Source of the DNA: CAMDPA01 sp964574325
GTDB taxonomy: Bacteria; Pseudomonadota; Alphaproteobacteria; Rhizobiales; Hyphomicrobiaceae
DNA: 64,000 nucleotides
NCBI GenBank assembly: GCA_964574325.1
Contig: CAZNMY010000007.1
Span: 1 to 64,000, forward strand
Direction: 5' to 3'
Part shown: in pieces, positions 25,616-33,380 of the stretch
Layout of the letters: each line of letters begins with the position of its first letter
Position numbering within the stretch: the first letter of the stretch is position 1
The notes under the pieces: generated by a model
Seen by the model: the letters and a program-made list of their open reading frames with translations, nothing else
What the model was told of the DNA's origin: nothing
Database searches by the model: none
Made by a program: the position numbers and the translations under genes

Positions 25616-26899
25616 TCAAATCCAAATCCTGATGCCGTAAACGCGGCGCATCACGAATATCAGCAGGACCGCGGTCGCGACGTAGGAGAGGGCGGTTCCA
25701 AGAGCCGCTCCGACGATGCCGAACGGCGGGATCAACAAGATGTTGAATATCGCGTTGCTGGCAAGGATCGCGCCGGCAAACCAGGTTTGCTCGAGCGGTC
25801 GTCCGGACTGTGACAAAATCATCCCGAACGGCATGTAGGCGGACGCGAGGACCAGTCCGCCGATGAGGATCGCCAGCGGCACCAATGCGAGCTGGAATTT
25901 CTCGTCGGGCAGAAGCCAAGTCACGGTGAGCGCGAAACCGGCCACGAGCACCGCTCCGGCAAACAGCATGAACAGCGCGAACCATCCGGAAATGCGACGC
26001 GCGAACCGGGTGAACGCATCGACGTCTCCGCCGAGCAGATCGCGCGTGATCACGGGATTGATGTTGTTGCGCATCACGACGATGGCCTGCGCGAAGCCCT
26101 CCGCCAGAAGCAGCGCGACGCTGTAGATGCCGGCCCGCGTGCTGTCGAGCATCGAGCCGAGCAGCAGCACATCGATGCGCGTGTTGAGTTCGCCGATGGT
26201 GCCGCTCAGGAACACCCGAGCGCCGAATTGCAGGTGCGTCCTGAGCCACTCCCTTCCGCCGGTCCAGTCGAGCTTCGGAAAGATCCTGTGCACCACGACC
26301 GCCAGGACCAGAAGCAGCATAGCTTCGGCAGCGGAAATGACAAAAACGATCCACTCCGCAGCGGGCCTGACGACGAGAACACAGGCCAGGGCGAGCAGAA
26401 TGAAGATATATCGGAGCGCCTGGAGAACGGCGAACGCACGCATGTACTCCGCGCCGTTGAGGACGGCCAGAAGCACCTTGTTGATCGAAAAGCACCACAA
26501 CCCCGGGAGGATCGCCAACCAGGCAGTGGTGATACCCTCGATAGCGTAGATGCGTGCGATGAGCGGCGTTACCAGAACGGCGGCGATCGTAACGGCAGTG
26601 CTTACGGCGGTAACCAGCATCAACGCGCCGGTCACGGCCCGGCCGGCTGTCTCCGGATCACTCGTCGCATACTCGGATACGTAGCGCAGGACCGAGAAAT
26701 GAATGCCGAGTACGCCGAGTTGCGACAGGAAGATGTAGAGCGCGAATACGATGTTGAAGAGACCGAGTGCTGCCGCCCCGTAGAACCGCGCGATAACGAA
26801 GTTGAGCAGCAATCCGGCGAATGCCAGGAAGCCGAGGCTCGCCATGTTCCACAGCACATTCGTGCCGAAGGTACGATCGGTTGCGGTCGCTGACGGCAA
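25616..26899 (-). CDS. oligosaccharide flippase family protein (Wzx-like), first of two
   Basis: A 427-residue integral membrane protein with about 12-14 hydrophobic segments. The opening FGTNVLWNMASLGFLAFAGLLLN and FYGAAALGLFNIVFALYIFLSQLG match the polysaccharide transporter (PST/MVF) family, which moves lipid-linked oligosaccharides across the inner membrane. YSVALLLAEGFAQAIVVMRNNINPVI is the conserved central helix region. It is transcribed away from the neighbouring YdcF-like gene. Confidence 0.88.
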   Translation of the reverse strand: MPSATATDRTFGTNVLWNMASLGFLAFAGLLLNFVIARFYGAAALGLFNIVFALYIFLSQLGVLGIHFSVLRYVSEYATSDPETAGRAVTGALMLVTAVSTAVTIAAVLVTPLIARIYAIEGITTAWLAILPGLWCFSINKVLLAVLNGAEYMRAFAVLQALRYIFILLALACVLVVRPAAEWIVFVISAAEAMLLLVLAVVVHRIFPKLDWTGGREWLRTHLQFGARVFLSGTIGELNTRIDVLLLGSMLDSTRAGIYSVALLLAEGFAQAIVVMRNNINPVITRDLLGGDVDAFTRFARRISGWFALFMLFAGAVLVAGFALTVTWLLPDEKFQLALVPLAILIGGLVLASAYMPFGMILSQSGRPLEQTWFAGAILASNAIFNILLIPPFGIVGAALGTALSYVATAVLLIFVMRRVYGIRIWI

Positions 26900-27012
26900 G
26901 GTGAAAGGCCCCCGGGATGCTTACATCGAGGGTCTCGATAGCATATGCTCACGGACCACACCAACGTCGCGCGGCCCAGCAGGCGCCCCATCTGATCGAT
27001 CCGGAATCAAGC

Positions 27013-27642
27013 GTGAAACAAAGTATCGGCGCGAGATTCGCTCGGTCCAGGCGATTGCGTCTGATCGCGATCCTGCTCGCCGTCGATCTCATCGCGACGT
27101 GGCTCGTGTGGCGCGCAGCACACCTCCATATCACACGCCCCCAGGCGGTCCCTGCCGGCGTGCCGCTTGTCGTGTTCTTCACTCCCGAGCTGCGAGACCT
27201 CGACGAGCGCGTGCAAACCGCAGCGGAGGTCTACGGACACCATGGCCGCCGTCCTGTCATCTGCGTCGGCGGCTCACGGCCACACCGCAACTTTTTCGGC
27301 TCCGAGATAATGGCCGCTGACCTCCAGAAGCGAGGCGTTGCCGCGGGAGATCTGCTCACGGAGCGCCATTCCTTCGACACCGTGGGAAATGCGGCCGCGT
27401 CGCTGAGGCTCGCCCAAGATGCAAAGACAATGATCCTCGTCACGGATGTGCTGCATCTCTTCAGAATTCTGCGGTCCAGGACTTCACTCTACCCTTCGAC
27501 GACGATCGTCGCCTATCCCACGCGAAGTCGAGCGGGGGCCGCGACAGCGTGGTGGCGCGTGCACTATGAATTGGCAGCCTATGGATCAGAGTTGGTTCCG
27601 GACGGCTGGCGCAACGCGTTGTTGCGCATCATGAGACCCTGA
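27013..27642 (+). CDS. YdcF-like (DUF218) membrane protein
   Basis: About 209 residues if started at GTG 27013. The frame is open to ATG 26917, but that would leave only 17 bases to the divergent flippase start. One N-terminal membrane anchor (LIAILLAVDLIATWLVW) is followed by a DUF218 domain with VICVGGSRPHRNFFGSEIMAADL, LLTERHSFDTVGNAAASLRLAQ and ILVTDVLHLFRILRSRTSL. Relatives such as SanA and ElyC act in envelope or lipid-carrier homeostasis. Lying between two flippase genes supports an envelope-glycan role. Confidence 0.75.
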   Translation: MKQSIGARFARSRRLRLIAILLAVDLIATWLVWRAAHLHITRPQAVPAGVPLVVFFTPELRDLDERVQTAAEVYGHHGRRPVICVGGSRPHRNFFGSEIMAADLQKRGVAAGDLLTERHSFDTVGNAAASLRLAQDAKTMILVTDVLHLFRILRSRTSLYPSTTIVAYPTRSRAGAATAWWRVHYELAAYGSELVPDGWRNALLRIMRP

Positions 27643-27667
27643 AGCGCCACTGCGGGAAAGTGAACAG

Positions 27668-28930
27668 ATGCCCGGCCGCCGTGGTGCCATGTTGCGTCAG
27701 CTCGCCGGTCTCGCCGGTGGCCTTCTGCTGTCGCGCGTGGTGGCTGGAGCCACACTGATCGGGTTTGCCGCTCTGACAGGCCCGGAGCCGTTCGCCGCGT
27801 TCGGCGCGTATCTCGCAGCCGTCAGCATCGTTTCGGTGGTGGTCAGCGGCCGCTATGAGCAGGCGCTGATGTTCATCCGGGCCGACCGTGAGGCCTCCGC
27901 TGCGAGTTGGCTTGCAATCGCCATCGCGCTTTCGGTTGTCGGCGGGATGATGATCGCAGCCGTCGGCTGGATTCTCTCGAGGATGCCGCTCCCGGCTGTG
28001 CTGGCGCAGAGCTGGCTGCTGTTGCTGATCGCGCCTTTATCGCTGGCGGTTCGTGCCTTCACTCAAGTCGCCCTCAACCTGGGAACTCGCGACGGCAACT
28101 TCACCGTCATCGGGAGAGCCAATCTGGTGCAGGCGCTATTGCAGGCCTGCGCCCAGTTCGGGCTGTTGTGGGGCGGGCTCGAGCCGGTGCTGTGTCTCGC
28201 GATGGCGGAGGTTCTGGGTCTGCTCGGTGCCGGCGTTCTCGTGGTCGCTACGTCGCCGGCGGTGCGCAACATACTCGTGACGCGGCCGTCGATGCTCGAA
28301 TTGCGCGAAGTCGCTGCTTCATGGCGGATGATGCCGTGCTGGAACATGCCGACCAGCCTGTTGTCGGTTGCGGCGTCGAGCGCTCCGGCGTTGCTGCTGC
28401 CCGTCCTCTATCCGGCTGCCATCGCCGGCCAGCTCCTGATCGGCATTCGCCTGATGGAGATGCCGACGAACGTGTTCGCCAGCGCGGTCACGCCGCTTCT
28501 GCAGAAGCAGCTCGCGTCGAGCGAGGACAAGGTAGGCTCGATCCGGGGCGGGCTCGTACTTTTGGTCGCGATGGCGTCGGCCGGTTTCGCGCTGGCGGCA
28601 GTCGTGGCCGTAGCCGGTGCGTCTTTGTTCGAGGGCACGAGGTGGTCGGTCGCCATCGCGGCCGTGCCGTGGCTGGCGCCCTATTTCGCCGGGCTCGCCA
28701 TCAGCGGCCCGCTGGTGGCTCTCGTTCCCGGTCTACGGGCCGAGCGACAAGCGGTGCTGTATCACGCCGCGTTCCTGGCGCTGACGCTGGCGGTCGCAGC
28801 GCTCGGCGGCATGGGCGTCACGTGGCAAACACTGCTCGCGGCGTTCGGCGCGACCATGGTGGTGCGCGCCGCATTGTTCGCCTTCTTGCTGGTCGAGCGA
28901 GCGGTAAAAGGCGATCCGGCGACCGACTGA
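27668..28930 (+). CDS. polysaccharide flippase/LPS biosynthesis protein, second of two
   Basis: A 420-residue membrane protein with about 12 hydrophobic segments. Features typical of the Wzx/MVF superfamily are GLLLSRVVAGATLIGFAALT, the VSGRYEQALMFIRA segment seen in many polysaccharide exporters, and MPTSLLSVAASSAPALLLPV. It starts 25 bases after the YdcF-like gene and is probably cotranscribed with it. It is only weakly similar in sequence to the other flippase, so two different glycans, or two steps, may be served. Confidence 0.8.
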   Translation: MPGRRGAMLRQLAGLAGGLLLSRVVAGATLIGFAALTGPEPFAAFGAYLAAVSIVSVVVSGRYEQALMFIRADREASAASWLAIAIALSVVGGMMIAAVGWILSRMPLPAVLAQSWLLLLIAPLSLAVRAFTQVALNLGTRDGNFTVIGRANLVQALLQACAQFGLLWGGLEPVLCLAMAEVLGLLGAGVLVVATSPAVRNILVTRPSMLELREVAASWRMMPCWNMPTSLLSVAASSAPALLLPVLYPAAIAGQLLIGIRLMEMPTNVFASAVTPLLQKQLASSEDKVGSIRGGLVLLVAMASAGFALAAVVAVAGASLFEGTRWSVAIAAVPWLAPYFAGLAISGPLVALVPGLRAERQAVLYHAAFLALTLAVAALGGMGVTWQTLLAAFGATMVVRAALFAFLLVERAVKGDPATD

Positions 28931-28938
28931 GCGCGCGA

Positions 28939-29043
28939 TCCAGAGCGCTTTCCACGTAGGTTGGGTCGAGCGGAGCGAGGCCCAACATCTACGGCGTGCC
29001 GGGAAATGTCGGGCCGCGGCCTGTGGCCTCGACCCGACCTACG
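28939..29043. repeat. dispersed palindromic repeat, copy C (inverted relative to copy A)
   Basis: CCAGAGCGCTTTCCACGTAGG at the left is the near-complement of the right edge of copy A. CGTAGGTTGGGTCGAGCGGA runs to CGACCCGACCTACG at 29043, with an inner AACATCT...AAATGTCGGGCC palindrome. It fills the gap between convergent flippase and GT2 genes, where it could form a two-way hairpin. Confidence 0.8.
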
Positions 29044-29049
29044 GCGTTG

Positions 29050-29997
29050 TCAGCGCAGGTGCCGGTTCCGTTCCATGTCGAACCACATGGCGAAGAACAG
29101 AAGCTGCAGGCCGGTCGAGTAGCCGAACATCATCGACAGCGCCGTCAGCGGCGGGGCCACCCCATCCAGATACCATTGGTAGAATGTGCGCCCCAGCAAC
29201 AGCGTGCCGACGAACATCAGGAACGTGCCCAGCAGATAAAAGAATACGAGCGGGTGGAAATCCCGGACGATGTACTTCTCCCACATGCGCCACAGAAAGC
29301 CGCGCAGCAGCACGTTTGAAATCGTGAAGATCACGCGGCGGATCTTGATGCCGCTGACCTCACCGACGCCGTAGACCGGCCGGATCGGCACATCGCGGAC
29401 GCGGAAGTCGAGCACGTTCAACTTGATCAGCAGGTCGTTGGGCTGGCCGTAGCGCTTGTACATCTGGTCCCAGTCGATGGCATGCAGCACGGCCTTGTCT
29501 GCGACCGTATAGCCGGTCTGCGAGTCGGCCACGTGCCAGTAACCCGAGGCGATCTTGGTGAGGAAGGACAGCACGGAATTGCCGAAGAAGCGCTGCGCCG
29601 GGATCAGCTTATAGGAGCCGCGCCAGATCAGACGGTTGCCCTTCGAGTAGTTGACGCCCTCGTCGACGACCGGATCGAGCAGCACGGGCAGGTCGCCCGG
29701 GTCCATCTGGCCGTCGCCGGCCATGACCACAGCCATGTCGATGTCGTTGTCGCGCGACCACTTGTAGCCGGTGGCGATGGCGCCGCCGACGCCCTGGTTG
29801 ACCTCGTGCCGGATGAGGACTACCCGCGGGTCCTTCTCCTGCCACTCCTTCACCACACCGGACGTGTTGTCCGGACTGCAATCGTCGATCACCACGATCT
29901 TATCGACCAGCGGTGGCATCGTCGAAATCACTTTGGCTATCTGGTGCTCTTCCTTGTAGCAGGGCACGACCACCGAAACCGTCTTGTTCTTGTACAA
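29050..29997 (-). CDS. family 2 glycosyltransferase, polyprenyl-phosphate type, TTG start
   Basis: A 315-residue GT-A enzyme with two C-terminal membrane helices. The catalytic domain has VSVVVPCYKEEHQIAKVIST, KIVVIDDCSPDNTSGVV, NQGVGGAIATGYKWSRDN and MAGDGQMDPGDLPVLLDPV (the DxD-like acidic site). The tail FFYLLGTFLMFVGTLLLG plus SMMFGYSTGLQLLFFAMWFD is like dolichyl-phosphate-mannose synthases and GtrB. It likely makes a lipid-linked sugar donor for a GT-C enzyme such as the one at 33.4-36.4 kb. The start codon appears to be TTG, supported by GGGGAGAG just upstream. Confidence 0.88.
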   Translation of the reverse strand: MYKNKTVSVVVPCYKEEHQIAKVISTMPPLVDKIVVIDDCSPDNTSGVVKEWQEKDPRVVLIRHEVNQGVGGAIATGYKWSRDNDIDMAVVMAGDGQMDPGDLPVLLDPVVDEGVNYSKGNRLIWRGSYKLIPAQRFFGNSVLSFLTKIASGYWHVADSQTGYTVADKAVLHAIDWDQMYKRYGQPNDLLIKLNVLDFRVRDVPIRPVYGVGEVSGIKIRRVIFTISNVLLRGFLWRMWEKYIVRDFHPLVFFYLLGTFLMFVGTLLLGRTFYQWYLDGVAPPLTALSMMFGYSTGLQLLFFAMWFDMERNRHLR

Positions 29998-30168
29998 AAT
30001 ACTCTCCCCGGCCTTGACCGCCCCCCAACGGGCCGCCCCGGTGACAGCATGTAGTCAAAAGTGGAAAGTGACGCAATGCTTCAAGCCGCCGCCGCGAGGC
30101 CGGGTGGGGTGGGAAAACCGAGACTTGGCCCCTCAGCGCAATGTCGAATCTCAACCGGACTTCGGCTC

Positions 30169-30885
30169 TCAGCGCGCCTTCGGCATGGTCGCACCCTCGA
30201 TCAGTACGACGCGCATGGTGTTGTAGGCATCGCCGCCGCCGGTGGAGCCCGGATTGATGCGGGCCAGGCCGTCCTTGCCGAGGGCCAGCGACGAGTGCGA
30301 GCCGATCCTCACTTCGAACTGATACCAGCCCGCCTCTACCGGGACCGCTGTAGAGAACGGCAACTGTCCATAGTGATGGGTGACGTTGAGGATATTGGTG
30401 CCGGTCACGGCGCCCGGCACGGCCACCAGCGAAGCGTTGGCGAGGCCCGCCTTCGTTTTCGAATAGCGATACCACAGACGCGCGCCGACGCCGACGACGC
30501 CATCGACCAGATTGCGATGCTCGACGTCACAGTGGAAGTCGACCAGCGCGACGCCCCGACGTTCGGCCTGCACGATGGTCGTGAAACCGCCAATCGTGCG
30601 CTCGTTGTAGAAAAGATGCGTCGGGATATCGTTCGAGGCGGTATGGATCGTGATCCGTGGCGCGGCTCCGGCATGCTCCTCGATGCGCCCCTCGAGATTG
30701 CGGAACCGGACATCGACCTCTTCGCGGGCATAGCTCGCATCGGGGCTCGGCATCCGTGCGCGCACCTCGTGCAGCAGGGCGTCCACCTCGGCGCGGCTGT
30801 AGGTGCCGGGCATCTGTGTCAGCGCCGTCACGGCGGCTACGGCTCCGAAAGCTGCGCCCGAGAAACCGTAGATCAACCAAGCCAT
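30169..30885 (-). CDS. hypothetical membrane-anchored protein
   Basis: A 238-residue protein. ATG 30885 is chosen for its AGGAG at proper spacing; the frame reads 19 codons further upstream. It starts with a hydrophobic anchor (MAWLIYGFSGAAFGAVAAVTAL), followed by a charged segment (YSRAEVDALLHEVRARM ... EVDVRFRNLEGRIEEH). The large domain is rich in beta strands (RITIHTASNDIPTHLFYNER, YQFEVRIGSHSSLALGKDGL, YNTMRVVLIEGATMP). I do not recognise the domain. It sits between GT2 and the sugar amidotransferase on the same strand, so a glycan-related role is possible. Confidence 0.65.
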   Translation of the reverse strand: MAWLIYGFSGAAFGAVAAVTALTQMPGTYSRAEVDALLHEVRARMPSPDASYAREEVDVRFRNLEGRIEEHAGAAPRITIHTASNDIPTHLFYNERTIGGFTTIVQAERRGVALVDFHCDVEHRNLVDGVVGVGARLWYRYSKTKAGLANASLVAVPGAVTGTNILNVTHHYGQLPFSTAVPVEAGWYQFEVRIGSHSSLALGKDGLARINPGSTGGGDAYNTMRVVLIEGATMPKAR

Positions 30886-31130
30886 CGGCAAATTCTCCTG
30901 GGCCCGCGTCCGCCCCGCTGCATCGGGCTGGTCGTGTGACACGGGCCGGTGGCGAAACGTTGACGTCCGATGGTCGAATGCGACCTGCGGTCTGGAGGCG
31001 GGTCAAGCTCCATCAGCGCAAAGGTCGACGGATTCGAAATCTCAACTGATGCCTTGCGTCCCCGGACGAGCGTTCCGACCGCAAGGTCGGGTCGTGAAGA
31101 TCCGGGGTCTTTACACTTTTCGGAAGTGCA

Positions 31131-31176
31131 AAGGTCCCGGATAGCCTCGCTGCACTCGGCTTCCGGGAACGCAAGA
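31131..31176. repeat. short palindrome related to the repeats around the DUF4062 gene
   Basis: GTCCCGGATAGCCTCGCTGC followed by a pairing CGGCTTCCGGGAACGC forms an imperfect hairpin. It closely resembles the core of the elements at 42033-42110 and 43630-43708. It sits downstream of the 668-aa amidotransferase gene's stop. Confidence 0.6.
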
Positions 31177-31199
31177 CGTCCTATGTTGGCGCGAACGGG

Positions 31200-33206
31200 T
31201 CACCCCCCCGCGCCGCCCTCGGAACTCGGAACATAGAGCTTCGGCATGCGGTCGATCACGCGGATGACCTCGTCGAAGTCGACGCCGATGAGCTGCGTGT
31301 ACTCACGAATCGACTGCCAGCGCGGGCGGTTCTCCTCCTCGATCAGGCTCGCTGCCTTCTCGCGGGTCAGCACGCCCTCTCGGATCTGGTTTGCGCGGAA
31401 CGTGTCGGACTCGGTGAAGCCTGCCACGGTGTAATAGATGTAGTTGTAGAACGGGGCCGTGCCGTCGCCGATGCGCCAGGTGGTCCGCGTATCCTTGGCC
31501 AGCTCCCAATCGTACTCCTCGATCAGGGTCTTGTTGATCTCCTCCTCGTCCCAGTTCTCGTAGTCGAACATCGAGGCATAGCTCTGGTCGATCATGTAGT
31601 AGGAGACGAACGCGCCGAGGGTGTCAGGCAGTGACAGGTTGAGATAGCGGGGATTGGAAAGGAATCGCGCGCCATACCGTGCCAGCAGGCCGGCCTTGCC
31701 GGCGGTGGAGAGGGAGGCTGGCTTGTTGATGCTGGCTTCGCGCGAGGAGACGCCGAGGAAGCCCGTCTTGAAGTTGGTCTTCTCATACTGGTTGGCGCAC
31801 AGCACCATCAGCGGAATGCCGGTATCCTTCATGGTCTGGTTCGCGTACCAGAAGAACTGCTTGTCGCCGGCCATGAACAGCGGGATCAGCCCGAGATCCG
31901 GCTTCTTCATCCAGGCCTGCACGTTGCGGCGGATATTGGCTCGCTTGTGCTTGATATCGGCTGACACCCAGATATGCTCGACGCCGAGCTTGCCGCACAT
32001 GCGGGCCTGGTTGCGACGCGCCAGATCGGTCACCATTCCCCAGTCGTACGTGTAGGCGAGGGGGTTCATCTTGAACTTGTGCTTGAGCACATGCAGGCCA
32101 TACGAGCTGTCGCGGCCACCGGAGAACGCGATCACGCAGTCGGGCCGGCCGTCCTTCGAACGGTGACGGTCGAACACCGCCTCGAGTTCGGCCACGGGCT
32201 TACGCGTCCAGGGCTTGTACTCGTGGCACGAATTACAGACGCCATCCGCATCGAAGTAGATCCCCGGCATCGTCTCCGGCAGCAGGCACTTGGTGCAGCG
32301 GCGCAGGCCGTTCCGATAGGTCTCGTAGCGCTTCGCCTTGTCCTCGATGGCGCGCTGGCCGCCGAGCCGCGGGGCGATGCTCGGTTTAGGGAGATCAGCA
32401 GAAGCGGACTTCGCATCCAACGGAAAACCGGTCAGGACGAGACCGTCGAGATCGACGATCATGCCCTCGCCGGCCTTGACTTGGAGCCAGGGCTGCCCCT
32501 CGAATTCGGACAGGCCCGAGGAGGCCTCGGTCATCTTCTTGCAGATGAACGCCTCGGAGGCGAAGAACAGGGCTTTGCCGTCTTTCGAGTGGACGAGGAA
32601 CAGCGAACCCGTGTTCGTGCCCAGCGCCATGACGTTGAGATCGCGGAAGAGCATGGCGATCGACGTTTCGCCGTAGATGTCGGCGAACGTGCGCTGGATC
32701 GCCTCCGTCACCGCCGAAGGGCCGGCCCCGGCAGCGCGGTATTTCTCGACGAGTGCGGCGATGACTTCCGTATCGACGTCCGCCGTCGGTTTCAGCTTAT
32801 CGGCCTCGCGCGCCCAGAGTTCGTCGACATTGACGACGATGCCGTTGTGAACGACGACGGCGTTGTCCCGCCACACCGGCTGATTGTTGGCGTCGATGCC
32901 CTGCATGCCGTTCGTCACAAGTCGGCAATGTCCGATGGCCGCGAGAGATCCCCGCCTCTCGTATCGCTCGAAAAAGCCCTCGACGCCGCGCTCCAAGGCG
33001 GCTTTGAAATCCAACGCGGCGAGCATTTCTTCGGCCGGGACGGAATCCTTGTGGACGACCAGAAGGTCGGACGTGGCGAGCGCCAGTCCTGCCGCCTCCT
33101 TGCCGCGCGACTCCGACAACAGGAAGAGCCGCTTCAGGCACCGTTCCCAAGCATCGCGCGTGAGGGTGCTGTCGTTCGACACCACCATACCGAAGATTCC
33201 GCACAT
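31200..33206 (-). CDS. fusion: class II glutamine amidotransferase + N-acetyl sugar amidotransferase (WbpG/PseA type)
   Basis: A 668-residue two-part protein. The start is fixed at ATG 33206, since class II glutaminases need Cys2 exposed (MCGIFGMVV). Residues 1 to about 260 are a GlmS/PurF-like glutaminase (GHCRLVTNG 92-100, HNGIVVN 120-126). Residues about 300-640 match the WbpG/PseA sugar amidotransferases: two Cys pairs (C304/C307 in CTKCLLPETMPGI, C324/C327 in GVCNSC) and the ATP-pyrophosphatase loop SGGRDSS at 362-368. WbpG in Pseudomonas turns an acetamido group into acetamidino using ammonia from separate HisH2/HisF2-like proteins. No such genes are seen here, so the fused domain may supply the ammonia. 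It lies inside the diacetamido-uronate glycan locus. Confidence 0.9.
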   Translation of the reverse strand: MCGIFGMVVSNDSTLTRDAWERCLKRLFLLSESRGKEAAGLALATSDLLVVHKDSVPAEEMLAALDFKAALERGVEGFFERYERRGSLAAIGHCRLVTNGMQGIDANNQPVWRDNAVVVHNGIVVNVDELWAREADKLKPTADVDTEVIAALVEKYRAAGAGPSAVTEAIQRTFADIYGETSIAMLFRDLNVMALGTNTGSLFLVHSKDGKALFFASEAFICKKMTEASSGLSEFEGQPWLQVKAGEGMIVDLDGLVLTGFPLDAKSASADLPKPSIAPRLGGQRAIEDKAKRYETYRNGLRRCTKCLLPETMPGIYFDADGVCNSCHEYKPWTRKPVAELEAVFDRHRSKDGRPDCVIAFSGGRDSSYGLHVLKHKFKMNPLAYTYDWGMVTDLARRNQARMCGKLGVEHIWVSADIKHKRANIRRNVQAWMKKPDLGLIPLFMAGDKQFFWYANQTMKDTGIPLMVLCANQYEKTNFKTGFLGVSSREASINKPASLSTAGKAGLLARYGARFLSNPRYLNLSLPDTLGAFVSYYMIDQSYASMFDYENWDEEEINKTLIEEYDWELAKDTRTTWRIGDGTAPFYNYIYYTVAGFTESDTFRANQIREGVLTREKAASLIEEENRPRWQSIREYTQLIGVDFDEVIRVIDRMPKLYVPSSEGGAGG

Positions 33207-33380
33207 CGCCGTCAACGCCCCCAGGTCGATCCGTCGTCAATCTCAAGTCCGCTTGGTAAGATTTATCGCCAAGCTCTGCAAGCACGGGCTTGCAGACGGT
33301 TTCCCACAGGCTGGCGGCCGATTTCACCGGTGAATAACAGCCGATCCGTGTCGGGCACAACCGGTCAGCGACTATTGCGA

